Below, piece by piece: positions 22,041-32,576 of a stretch of 64,000 nt of DNA (the first letter of the stretch is position 1; every line of letters starts with the position of its first letter). Source of the DNA: Hemileia vastatrix (lineage: Eukaryota; Basidiomycota; Pucciniomycetes; Pucciniales; Zaghouaniaceae); assembly GCA_030280995.1 (NCBI GenBank), contig JASXTE010000016.1, forward strand, positions 23,630,501 through 23,694,500, in the 5' to 3' direction. Made by a program: the position numbers and the translations under genes. Under the pieces are notes generated by a model. It was given only the letters and a program-made list of their open reading frames with translations, was not told where the DNA came from and did no database searches.

Positions 22041-22366
22041 AAAAAACTTTAAGTAGATCAGAAAAATATGGGGATGAGTAGAGTCATCAAAAAAATTATT
22101 TTTTCATAGATTTTTTATAAATAACTCTTATATTTCAAATTTGTAAAGTAAAGTAATGGGCCAACAACATTGAGTTCTATAAATGGTAATCATGATAAAA
22201 TTAAATTGTTTCATGGGTTTCATCTTACCTATACCTGTGGAAAGTCCCAACCGTAGTATTTAAAATTGGTCCACATTTTGGCAGGAAGAATTTTCATTAC
22301 TTTAAAAATACGGAAATTGATATCTATTAGTTGTTTATATATTAATTTATGTAATTGAATTAAATT
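22041..22366. other. No feature seen
   Basis: AT-rich, no ORF of note. Confidence 0.5.
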
Positions 22367-22790
22367 TTGGCTATTCCCACCCCTTACTTCAATAAAATGC
22401 AGGGAGGGGGGTATTGCCAAATTTTCAAATCTTAAATGTAAAATTTTTGACCTGTAAAAACTTTGGCGATACCCACCCCTTACTTCAATAAAATGAAGGG
22501 GGGATATTGCCAAATTTTCAAATCTGACTTGCAAAATTTTTGACTTGAAATTTTGGTGATACCTGTTCTTACTTCAATAAAATGCAGGGGGGAGTATCGC
22601 CAAAAATTCTTATAAGACTTGCAAAATACTTGACTTGAAAGAATATTGGTGATACCCATAAAATGCAGGGGGTATTAATGCCAAATTTTCTTATAAGACT
22701 TTCAATATTCTTGACTTAAAAGGATTTTGGTGATACCCACCCCTTACTTCAAAAAAATGAAGGGGGATGGGCAAATTTTCAAATGAGACT
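22367..22790. repeat. Five-unit tandem array of short hairpins
   Basis: Units of about 80-95 bp starting near 22367, 22462, 22545, 22645 and 22727. Each has a left arm like GGYGATACCCACCCC, a centre CTTACTTCAATAAAATG and a right arm like GGGGGGTATTGCC that pairs back with the left arm. Fourth and fifth units are shortened. The linker reads AAATTTTCAAATCTGACTTG or similar. The ORF at 22229-22534 is an artefact of the array. Confidence 0.8.
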
Positions 22791-22949
22791 TGAAAATTTA
22801 ATTTAAAAAAGAATTTTAAAAATTAAAATTCAAAAATTCAACTAATGATGGATAGAGTAATGAAATACAGGAAATTACTTTAAAACTTTATGTACAAATA
22901 ATTATTAATAGTTGAAGTATGAAAGAAATAAAAAAAACTAGTCATTCAA

Positions 22950-23250
22950 AATTTCATTAGAAATTCAATTTCTTCATAAGATTTATTGGCTTTAACACAT
23001 TCCATTAAAAAAAATTCTTCTTTGAATTTTCTTTGAGATCATGCTTAAATCACATCTGTTCCATTAAGTTTTGATGCTCAAGTTTTTTCTCCTCTTTCTT
23101 TGATTTTTCAATACCAAGAGTTAGCTTGAATTTCTTCTCCTCAAAGTCTTGTGCCCTATCATCCCTCCTTAAAGAGAGCTCAAATTTTTGCTTTTCAAAC
23201 TTTAAAGGCTCTTAAGCAACTTCCACTTGTTCTAGAGTGATAAAAAAAAT
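22950..23250 (-). pseudogene. C-terminus of a charged coiled-coil protein, possibly a Myb/trihelix-like transposon partner
   Basis: On the minus strand the region reads, with a few stops, KFEKQKFELSLRRDDRAQDF, EEKKFKLTLGIEKSKKEEKK, LEHQNLMEQM and finally a segment like ANKSYEEIEFLMKF. This long Lys/Glu helix resembles the C-terminal part of Myb/trihelix-like proteins that accompany Harbinger transposons. No DNA-binding domain is visible, so the name is tentative. It ends just before the M LTR. Confidence 0.35.
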
Positions 23251-23327
23251 TAACAAAAAGTAGAATAACAGTAGAGTAAAATATTAAGAGGTATGGTATC
23301 ATTTACCAGAATCACATTGTAGAAAAT

Positions 23328-24378
23328 CCTATAGTAATAGCTATAGGCCTTGACCAAGGGAGTTGGAGTAAGCCTGGAGAGAAAAACCCTTGGCCCTTTG
23401 CAAAATACCAGGTAAGATTTATTTGCTACAGCAAATTAGAGACTGTTACAATACCCCTTCCAACACATCTTGACTGTTTTACAAGTCAAGAAAGTAGCCA
23501 ATAGCAGACCACTGAGAACCAAAGAACCAGAAAACATGAAATGTAGAGAAATCCACACCAGAAACCAAAGACACAGTGCACTTGTTGCACAAACACAGCA
23601 AAATACTTGATGTAGGCAGCAAAGCTACAACAGAGAAATCAGTTGCCAAAGTTCAGTTAAATGAAGAACTAACCTTGCAACAAACACAGCCAATTGTGGC
23701 CAAAAAAACAGTGAAAAATAAGTGAGAAACAATGATATAATTACCAGATGGTTTTATGATAATTAAGGTTGCCCCAAACTGTCTTATTCAGTATGTACAC
23801 ACAGACCACCTATCTAAAAATCCATGCACAGCAACTAATTTGGCACTTTTGAGAGCCAAATTGAATAAAAACCCTCTAGAAATGCTCCCCAGCCTTCTAT
23901 AACTGAGGTGGGATGACCTCCCAGAAGCCAGAAAACCACCAAAAACATCTAATAAAGCCCAAAATACTTAGAAAAATCCACCACAACTACAAAAAACCCT
24001 TAAAACACAAAATTAAGCATTGACAAATTTGAGACATAAAATATCGAGCCAATTTAGCTCTACTTAATTTTATTAAGCACTTAACTCAAAGACTTTAGGT
24101 TAGCCCCTAAAACACAAAAAAAATTATACAGCTATCTTTTAGAAATGAAAAATGAGGAAATGACCCCTTAAAGCTTGGAATATAAAAAATATCAACAAGA
24201 TGTCAGTTATAGAGAAAAACCGGGGCTATCCAATCGTAGTACCCACATACCCATAGTCCCAAAATTCACTGAATAATACCAAAAATTACACATAATTCTT
24301 CAACCAATGTCAATTAAGACAAAGAAAAATAGTACCAAACAGACCCCCAAAGGCCTCTGACAATGTTGGAAGACCACA
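23328..24378 (-). mobile_element. 3' LTR of element M
   Basis: 1051 bp. In element orientation it runs from TGTGGTCTTCC (24378) to GGATTTTCTACA (23328). It matches the 5' LTR of M around the Copia insertion and the 5' LTR of P. A plus-strand TATAAAAA at 24181 lies about 215 bp upstream of antisense gene A and is a candidate promoter element for it. Confidence 0.85.
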
Positions 24379-24388
24379 TCCTCCCTCC
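24379..24388 (-). other. Polypurine tract of element M
   Basis: Minus strand GGAGGGAGGA directly before the 3' LTR. The same tract precedes the 3' LTR of G (42489-42498). It would prime plus-strand DNA synthesis. Confidence 0.75.
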
Positions 24389-24396
24389 AATTGAGA

Positions 24397-25064
24397 ATGT
24401 ACACATTCTCCTTCATCACATCCACCATGTTCAGCTTTCTTTTTAAATCTGCCTCTGACATGGGCCCTTGCCAATACTGTATTGACAACAATCTGATCTC
24501 CACCATCACACCACCAGCTCATCCATACAGAACCTCCTGTGATGTCTTCCAATTCAGAAAGAAAACTTGCTTCAGACCTGTTCCATTATCATCTGAAGCA
24601 GCTTCACCTCCACCTCAACCTGGTCCATCTTCCACCAGAACCAAAAAATCCAGGCCATCCATCCTGACACCCATATTAGTCAACAAACTACACCCTTCAA
24701 AAAAGAGTGCCAACACCACTACAGAAACTAATTCCACCATTCTTTTTCCATCTGATGGTAAAAACTTTTATTCCTTCCTTCTACTTTTAAAGATGATGAC
24801 TTCTCAGTTCCTCCATCTTCTGGCAGTGATGATGACAATTTAGGATCCATTGAACAACCAACACCTAACCACTTTCCCACCATTAAGGCCAAGTTCCAAC
24901 AACACTCCTCTGAACAAAAACACCTTCTACTAAGCTATTTCCAATCCACTCCTGCTAGAAATCCACAGAACCTTAAGAAAAGGAAACACCTCATCAACCA
25001 TTTCAAGGCTAATGCTGAACACTTTGTTTCATCTCTTGATTCTCTTCTGCAACTTGACTCTTGA
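24397..25064 (+). CDS. Antisense gene A: zinc-cluster-like protein encoded opposite to gag-pol in the M 3' region
   Basis: Starts at ATG 24397, only 18 bp from the LTR edge. It is open to 24757, then shifts frame and is open again from 24793 to the stop at 25062-25064, about 210 residues in all. The shift is either a candidate 35-nt intron (24758-24792, GTAAAA to TTTTAAAG, unusually short) or a one-base indel. Cysteines at residues 25, 28, 48 and 58 (PCQYC, then SCDVFQFRKKTC) resemble a zinc cluster; gene B has the same positions. Next come a Pro/Ser/Lys-rich stretch (SPPPQPGPSSTRTKKSRPS), an acidic DDDDFSVPPSSGSDDDN and a helical C-terminus ending LDSLLQLDS. Unlike M gag and pol it has no premature stop. 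Function unknown; a DNA- or RNA-binding role is inference. Confidence 0.55.
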
Positions 25065-25690
25065 TTGAAACTTTTGACTTAGAAATGAAAATTCTTGACC
25101 ACTCTCCAGAATTACTGAATGTAGCCAATCATAAGAAATTCCTCAGTTTACAGTCTTGGGGGACTCATCTTCAGTTTTAAGTCTTGGGTGACTAACAGCC
25201 CTCATTTTGTAGTCTTGGGGGACTCAAAACCTAAATCATAAAGACAGAACCAGAGATCAAACCATCTAAGACTAAAGAAATAAACTAACATTCTAGGGTA
25301 ACTGTTCTACAGAGCAGCTAGCTCATCAGTTACCCTCAAACTTCCCTTAACTAAATTCAGAGACTCCCCCTTGGATGCCCTCTGCTAGAATAACACCAAC
25401 ACCACATTATCAGCTTGTAGTCCTAAAGGACTCAACCATAAAACCATCATCAGTTTATAGTCTTGGGGGACTATACGATTTTTGAATTTAAAGTCTTTAT
25501 GGACTGGCACAGTGTTTAGTTTAATTCTTGACACACCTTCCACACTTTGCATAAAAAATACAGAGCCAATTCCATCCACAATACTCCACAACCAACCTAC
25601 TGAACTTCTACTTTCTGTTCATCATCTACCCATCACTGATAAAAATTTTCTTATATCTCTTTTCTCTTCATTGTTGTCTCATCACAGATC
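25065..25690 (-). other. M 3' region between antisense genes: hairpin motifs
   Basis: Seen from the element strand it holds the 22-nt hairpin motif at 25144-25165 and 25451-25472, weaker copies near 25177, 25210, 25407 and 25485, and the larger hairpin with arms AGGGTAACTG/CAGTTACCCT at 25295-25304 and 25327-25336. The plus-strand ORF 25482-25943 overlaps gene B in another frame and is not supported. Confidence 0.6.
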
Positions 25691-27031
25691 ATGGCTGGAT
25701 CTCCTACTTTTGACCCAGATCTTCCATGCCTCACTGCTCCAAAGGACTATGCTTGAAAACAGTGTATCCACATGTGCAGACCTTGAACTTTCACTCTTCC
25801 AACTCCTGAGACCAAACTTTACAACAGGGCCTGTGATTCTTGAAACTTCAAAAATAAAAAATGTGACAGAGACCCCACTTATCCTATACCACCACCTTCA
25901 CCTTCACACAAATACATCTCTAGATCTTGTACCAGATCCCTAGAGCTTAGTCCTGCTTCTTCTTCTTTATCTTCAGCTCCATCCAGAAGATCCTGCTGCT
26001 CAGTTCCCAGAACACTCTCCAAAAGATCTGATTTATCCTCTCAAGAAACAGACTTTATCTCTGCAAATTCAGCTCAAACAGCTTCAAAATTAGCTCCCAG
26101 GATTCTAGACTGCGTCCAGGTGGCCCACCCAACATTGGGCAGCCCACCCACCTTGCTAGGAAGCAAAAATCAGGCACAAAACTTTCAAATTCAGCCATAA
26201 AACAGCCAAATTTCACCAAAAAACACCCATAATTCCAGGAAGAAACCTCCTAGTGCTCCCAGAGCAATGCAATCAAAAATTTCTTAGTCCAAAAATTCCA
26301 AAAATTCCAAAACTTCTAAAAGACCTGCCAGAGGACCCCAAAAAGACACCAGAGCACCAAACACTGCTCCCAGAAAAAATTCTCCCTCTCAATCAAGAAG
26401 AAGCAACTACACCTCTCCTCTTACATCCAATTATTCATCTGAAAGTTCAATTTCTTCCAGAACTTCATCCAGAAGAGACCAATCAGCTTCCAGGTCACCT
26501 TCTCCTGCTCCATCCTACAAAATCCCTGGTACTTCACCACCAGTACCCAACCAAACTGAACCAAGCAACAATATCAACAACAACAACAACAGCCCTACTT
26601 CTCCAACTAGGCCACAGGAGCATCCTCATTTTAGTTCATATTCTCAACACCACTTAGAGGATGACAAAGAAAATCCATACCTCCACCTGGTTGATCCTCC
26701 TACTACATCCATTCAAAATCCTTCAACAGTCCAAATTCCGGCCCCTTACAAATTTGATGAGCTTCCAATCTGTAAGTAACAAATTAATTCATCCAATTTC
26801 TTCAACAGAAAAAAATTACTAATCCAATTATTCTTTTTAGTTGGCACCCCACCTGCTGAAGCTACTATTGGGATTAGCCAACCTCTAGAAACCACCTTGA
26901 CACTGGATTACGCCAATATGAAGCAAAACCTAAGTATGATGTACTCAAACATGCTTAAGTCCTTTTCTCTTCATGGGCCATTGAATGAAATTGAGAGAAA
27001 CCTGAGAGAACAACTTCTTGACGACCACTAG
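25691..27031 (+). pseudogene. Antisense gene B: spliced zinc-cluster-like protein, paralogue of A, with premature stops
   Basis: ATG 25691 (MAGSPTFDPDLPCLTAPKDY). One frame runs to 26771 with five stops (TGA 25754, 25784, 25841; TAA 26198; TAG 26285), two of which fall at a likely Trp and a zinc-cluster Cys. Cysteines at 13, 25, 29, 48 and 58, with CDS-stop-NFKNKKC matching half a fungal zinc cluster. Then a long Ser/Arg/Pro-rich tail (SSRTSSRRDQSASRSPSPAP), an Asn run and KFDELPI. A 69-bp intron (26772-26840) follows, then exon 2 VGTPPAEATI-like sequence (26841-27031) with a helical end ERNLREQLLDDH. Lies antisense inside M. Function unknown. Confidence 0.6.
26772..26840 (+). other. Spliceosomal intron in antisense gene B
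   Basis: Donor GTAAGT at 26772, branch-site match TACTAAT at 26817-26823 (17 nt from the acceptor), pyrimidine-rich TTATTCTTTTTAG acceptor at 26840. Splicing keeps the reading frame across a phase-1 junction into exon 2. On the element strand these signals are reversed, so the intron would not be removed from genomic retrotransposon RNA. Confidence 0.75.
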
Positions 27032-28588
27032 ACAATGTTTAGAATAATTAAGCACACTTTCCAAAACTCCATCCCAGCCTCTTCTGCTTCTACCCAAAAA
27101 TTACCTTCAGATCCAGTTCCTTACCATTACAATACCTACACTCTCTCCAGCCAACAACACTACAAGGAACATAGTTTTTCCTCCAATCACAGAAAAAAAC
27201 AAAAATGCCAATGTAATCTGGATCAACCGCCAGAGGATTCTTCTTCCAGTAATTACTTATATAGAAAGAAATAAATAAATTAATAAATAGAGAAAACAAT
27301 AATAAACTTTTATTTTATTTTATTTTGTCTTTTATTTTATTTTTATTTTATTTTATTTTATTATTATTTTATTATTTTTTTTCTACACAGATTACTACTT
27401 AAAACTACTAACATACTAAAAAAACTTGAAAAGAATTAAACAAAATTACCTAAAAAATATGAGTGCTGAAAAAATAAAATGAAATGAAATTAATAATAAT
27501 AAGATAAAATAAATAATAATTACAAATGGTATACCCCAGCGAATTGATGAGCTGATCCTCTGATACCTATCCCACATCTAAGTGTACTGTGATGTGGATA
27601 CACTTTTAAATAAATTTTAAAAGATTTGAGATAAAAAAATAGAAATTAAAGTAAATAATAAAAATGAAATAAAGATAATTTAGTAAATAGCATTTCCCAG
27701 CCAATTGATGAGCCTTTCCCCACCAATACTTACCCACATGCAGGTGACCGTGATGTGATGACACTAAATAATATTGATTTTTGTTTTATACTTTTTCCAC
27801 CTCTTTACATCCTATTAACCCCCATAAAAATTAAAAGAAAAAAAAGAGAAAAAAAAGAAAAGAATCTAAAACTCCATCTAACACAACCATAGCGAGCTAA
27901 TTCAAAAAAATAAGAAAAAGAAAATCCCAGCTCCATAGAAGGTCCAGTCCAAGGAAGTGATCACTGGGTGGGCTCCCTCCAATAAGTAAAAATAATGGGA
28001 GACCACCAGTGATCCACTACCAATCCAAATAGACAAAAGACAAAGAAGCCAGAACCAAACCATTTTAAAGTCATAGTGGACTTAAAACCTGAATAAAAAA
28101 ACTAGAGCTAGAATTCAACTAGGACAAAAAAATACTTGAAACAGAAATTATGGGGGTAACTGTTCTAAAGAGCAGCCAGCTCATCAGTTATCCCCAAACT
28201 TTCCAAAATAAAATCTAGAAGCCCCCCCTGGGTACCTTCTAACAAAAACACAAAATCCATTAATAAACTAAAACCAATAAACATGAAGAGTCCATAAAAT
28301 GAAGACCAAAATATTTTCCAGTTTATAGTCATAGAGGACTAAAAACTGTGAAAATAAACCAATACTAGGGTTCAACCAAATTAAGAAAGGGGTGGGAAAC
28401 AGAAAATCTGGTGTAAATTCTCTACAGAGCAGCCAGACCATCAGTTACCCCTACACTTGCCAGGATAAAATCTAGAAAACCCACCCATGGGTACCTTCTA
28501 AAAAACAAGTTTCCAACAAAAGCAGATGCGCAGTAATAACACAATCCAAAATTAAAAGAATGGTCAATAGTTTATCCTCATTGTGGAT
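27032..28588 (-). other. M 3' region next to pol: structured and AT-rich sequence
   Basis: 27275-27540 is low-complexity TTTTA. In element orientation the rest contains two copies of the CCACATC/GATGTGG hairpin (near 27572 and 27731), a long hairpin at 27959-28014 (GATCACTGG arm), the GGGGTAACTG-type hairpin at 28151-28196 with a degraded copy at 28411-28457, and hairpin motifs at 28068, 28319 and 28572. These match the 3' regions of G and P in kind and order. A small ORF at 27035-27274 has no recognisable domain. Confidence 0.6.
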
Positions 28589-31266
28589 TCAATCTTTTTC
28601 ACTTCTAGTGCCTCTTGGGTAAAATCTCTTCACCTGATAAGCAGCCACTTTCTTCTTTAAGACTGCACCATCTAACTCCTCCAAAACATAAGAACCTCCA
28701 GAAACCTGAGATCTGACTTTGTAAGGTCCATTCCATCTGTCAGCAAATATTTCTCCCGACTTACTCTCCAAGCTTCTATTATACACCAAAACTAAACAAC
28801 CAGGTTTCAAGGGATTCCTGTGTCTATGAGCCAACTTCTTGTCCCAGTATATGACTGATTAATTTTTTATCTTCATCATTATAGAGTATGCCTTCTCTTG
28901 ACATTCCTCTCTACGTTTCAACTTTTTCATCCTGGCACAGAGCAAATCTTTTGTTGATCATACATCATCCCAATCAATTCCAAGATAAGAGACAGCTTCC
29001 AAGTCCACTGGAAGAACATCTTTCTTCTCAAAAATTAATTCATAAAGGGAATAGCCAGTTGTCGTTTTCACAGTGACACTATCAGCAAATAACACAAAGG
29101 GTAAATAATGCCTCCACTTTTCAGAAATATCTCCACACATCTTCATCAAACCATTCTTGATAACTTGATGGCCTCTTTCAACCATGCATTCAGCTTTGGG
29201 ATAATAAGGTATACCACTATAACTTTAGAGCCAATGCTTGCAACAGCTTCTTTGAATTCAGCTCAACACTCTGGCCCACCATCAACTGTCACCAAATTCA
29301 TCAACCCATAACTAAACACCCATTCCTTCTTTGAAACCTCTGCCACATTTTTGGAGGTCAAATTAACCAGAGGAACTGCCTCAACCCAACCAGACAAATC
29401 ATCCCTGGAAAAAATCAAAAATTTATATCTTCCCTCTTTAATATGGACAAAATCAAGACAGACTCTTCTAAACACAGTTGATTCACCAGTAGCACAGAAA
29501 ACCTCTTTAGGTCTCAAGTGACTACTTCTTTGATATTCTTCACAAGATTGAACCCAACCCTGAACAGCCAAATTCATATCTGGCCACCAAAATCTGTCTG
29601 AAACTCTTCTATAAGTTTTCCCAAAGCCTCTATGACCAAGGTCTTCATGCAAAGATTTTAACACCAGCTCTTGAACCTTCTCCTGAGTCACCAACACTTG
29701 AGGATTTGGATTTCTCCTTCTCATCAACCTCCTTCATGAAACATAGAAGCCAGAACTTTTTTTCTTGATTTCCATCCAATTATCATCATCACAACTATAT
29801 GGCCTCTCCAAGGTTAACAGATATTCAACCATTGTACAATAAAACCCAGACTGACCCCAGGTCTCATCTTTAAAATCCAAAAAAACAACATCCAAGGGTA
29901 AAACCCTGTCATTAAAAACACCAGTTTGAACATAAGCCACTTGACCAGCCCAACCAGGACACCAATCCCTAAACCTGGGTACATCCTCTTTCTTCCACTG
30001 AAACTTAAGAGAATCCAGTTCACTAACAAAAAAACCATTATCTAATTCTGAGACATCCCAAAAAACAACCCCATCTTCATCAACAAAGACATCCTGACCA
30101 CCAGAGTCAAGATCAGATCCATCCAGTTTAACCTCTTGGGGGAGGAGAGGACAATCTTTGAGTTTAGCCTCATGGAAGAGAAGAGAAAAATATTCAGTAC
30201 CCTTTGTGCTTACCCTAACCACTGGGACATCTTCATCAAATTCTTTAGATCTGAATCTTCATCTGTGGGTGGTCCTCTTGATAAACCATCAGGCATTGTA
30301 AAAGTTTTTCCAGGTTTGTGTACCAGGTCAAAAGAGAAATGCTGAATAAATGCCACCTACCTAGTCATTGGAGCATTTGGAAGACTAGTTGTATTGATTA
30401 TTTGAACCAGAGATTTGGCATCCACCTGCAGCTCAAAATGCTGCCCCCACAAAACAGTTTTCAGCTTCTTTAAAAATTTTGCTACATCACACAACTCCAA
30501 CTTAGTTTGAGAATATCTAGATTCAACCTCATCAAATACCACAGACTCAAACCTTAATGGCCTGACCCTCCCAGTTTTATCTTCCTGAGACAAAACAGCA
30601 CCAGCAGCAATATAACTTGAGTCCATTTCCAGATAAATTTTTCCAGCTCCCACATCATAATCCAACTTGATACCCACTCTGCATCTCTCCTGTTCAACCT
30701 CCTTTAAGGTGAGGCCAATAAAGAATAATCTTTAATAAAAATTCTGACATACACACAAACCCCCAAATATTCCCTGACTTCAGTAGTATTATTATACCTT
30801 GTCCATGACTGAATTTTATTAAATTTTTTTTTGCCATAATACTCCCCTCTTTACATACCACTTGACCCGAAATTTCCAGAGCAGGAACACAAGAACAAAA
30901 TTGTGACCCAGAAATGGTCAACCCAGCCTCTTCAATTATAAACAATACTCTCTCTAGAGTGATTTCATACTCCGAAACAAACCTCCTTATACTTAGGTTC
31001 TACTTCAGAACTTCATTCCCATAATCAGTGGATGGTCCTTTGATTCCACCATCATCAATAAAAATACCAGCATGAGTAGGAACCTCATCCTGAAAAATCC
31101 AAGCCATTTGTGATTGATATACTGCTACTGAATTAGTTGCTACTTGAGGCAATCTATAGAGCTTAAACCTTCCCAAATGAGTCTCAAAAGCTATAAATGA
31201 CCATGAATCCATAAGAAGTTCACTTTTATCATAACCACCCATAATATAACCCAAACCATAACACAC
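28589..31266 (-). pseudogene. Element M pol, 3' half: RT end, RNase H, integrase
   Basis: Minus strand, continuing from the G insertion point at 31266. RT: YGLGYIMGGYDKSELL, LPQVATNSVAVYQ, AGIFIDDGGIKGP (FIDD active site kept; 31266-31000), then EEAGLTISGSQF. RNase H: LEMDSSYIAAGAVLSQEDK, YSQTKLELCDVAKF (30677-30357). Spacer with the hairpin motif (30124-30145). Integrase: LHEDLGHRGFGKTYRRVSDR, FWWPDMNL, CEEY, DDLSGWVEAVP, LVTVDGGPEC (29727-29263), EGMVERGHQ (about 29185), then WNGPYKVRS, the GPY module, to RFYPRGTRSEKD at 28589. Broken by frameshifts and stops. Confidence 0.85.
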
Positions 31267-32400
31267 TGTGGTAGCCTAAAGTTTAGTACGGCACCTAAGT
31301 ACGTAAATGGAGTTATTACGGCGTGCAAGATTGGCGTTATTATTTTTTATAAAAGGGATTTATTTAATTTATTGGAGTTTTAAATATGAAGAAATTGGTC
31401 ACGAGCAAATGCCTACACGAAAACAATTTATTTTACGGAGAAAACTTATTTTTACGGTCTGAAAAATTTATAAGTATTAAGTCGAGTCACTCAAGAACCT
31501 TGGGAAATTTTCCCAGAATTTTTACTATTTTTCTTATATTTTTAAATGAATTTTAAAGTTTTATAGGAATATTTACGTTTTCAAAAATTACTTAACTTTG
31601 ATCAATTCTCACGGGGTAATTAGAGCTGCGCAGACTACGAAATTTAGTTTGGTATGTAAAGGGGAAGTAGCTCTATTATGTGTAATTTTTCTAGATTTTT
31701 TATTATGGTTTTAAGGTTCTAAATTGAGTCCGGAAGTCCGGACGGACTCCGTACGGACTCCGTTTCGACTCCGTACGGACTCCGCTTTGACTCCGTACGG
31801 GCTCCGGATTGACTCTGGAAGAGCTCTGGAGGGGAAAACTTAGGCACGTGACTAGGAATACTTAAGCGCTTTTCAACTCGAAATTGAGGGGGGGGGACAC
31901 ATCATACAGCTTAATCATTAACTACCACAGTCTCATTTTTTATTACTCAACAAATTAAAATAACTTGTAATACCCTTATAACATTATTATTTTTTACATA
32001 ACATTTTAGAAATACAATTCAACATGTTTAAATAACACTTCATACAGGGTATCTTTAGAAAGGTCTTCATCGCTGGGACTTGATTATTGCTGTCTCATAA
32101 AAATTCAAATTATTATAAAAACATAAAAGTCAATCTTTACAGATCTTTCACTGGTACACCTTAATTGTTGTCATCAGTATTTCTTTTATCAACAGCCACT
32201 TTCTTTAAATCTCAATAAGCGTTAATTATTTTAGAGTTTCATTATTTTTATCAATCAGATCTAAGTAGATTGGTTAGCTTAGTGATTTTGAATTCCCATT
32301 TTGTTATTTTTATTGGAAGGACGGGGTTTTCAGCTAAATCCACACATCTCCTCCGGATTCTGCTTACAGCAAGGCGACTGTAAGAGTTTACCTTACCATA
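31267..32400 (+). mobile_element. 5' LTR of element G
   Basis: 1134 bp, TGTGGTAGCC at the left and TTACCTTACCATA at the right, with short inverted ends TGTGGTA/TACCATA (one mismatch; TG...TA rather than TG...CA). TATAAAAG at 31348-31355 is a candidate promoter box. A tandem array of about 11-bp units like GGACTCCGTAC lies at about 31735-31815. The ORF at 32301-32555 is an artefact of the LTR end. Confidence 0.9.
31348..31355 (+). promoter_or_regulatory. Candidate TATA box in the G LTR
   Basis: TATAAAAG followed by GGATTT, 81 bp inside the LTR. The same sequence is in the 3' LTR near 42580. Typical of a pol II LTR promoter; not tested. Confidence 0.45.
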
Positions 32401-32402
32401 GT

Positions 32403-32419
32403 TGGCGCCCAACGTGGGG
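32403..32419 (+). other. Primer-binding site of element G (tRNA-Lys type)
   Basis: TGGCGCCCAACGTGGGG two bases after the LTR. This is the sequence complementary to the 3' end of tRNA-Lys(CUU) used by some retroviruses. P has the identical 17-mer (55463-55479); M has it with two substitutions. Confidence 0.85.
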
Positions 32420-32576
32420 TTCGATTTCTCTAGCTTTCTTTAAAGACTTACTTGGATCAAGAACGTTCTTAGCCTGCAAGAGGCTTATTTTCAGGAACTC
32501 TAATTGGATTTTTGTTATTGGCCTGCAAGAGGCTTGTTATTTTATCGATTGTTAACGCTTTTCATTACTTATTGGG
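32420..32576 (+). other. 5' leader of element G with two short hairpins
   Basis: Two copies of a hairpin: AGCC-TGCAAGA-GGCT at 32470-32484 and GGCC-TGCAAGA-GGCT at 32520-32534, identical loops and 50-bp spacing, between the primer site and the gag ATG. Position suggests a packaging or translation role; inference only. Confidence 0.5.

Noticed and set aside
26253..26657. 134-codon plus-strand ORF, Pro/Leu-rich
   Set aside because: Gene B frame in the same place reads better (Ser/Arg/Pro-rich, leads into the intron with correct signals).
27035..27274. 79-codon ORF after gene B
   Set aside because: No cysteine pattern or domain, starts just after the gene B stop in another frame; not supported.
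32301..32555. ORF MLFLLEGRGF, repeated at 43498
   Set aside because: It is the end of both G LTRs; the frame crosses the primer site in one copy and the M sequence in the other.
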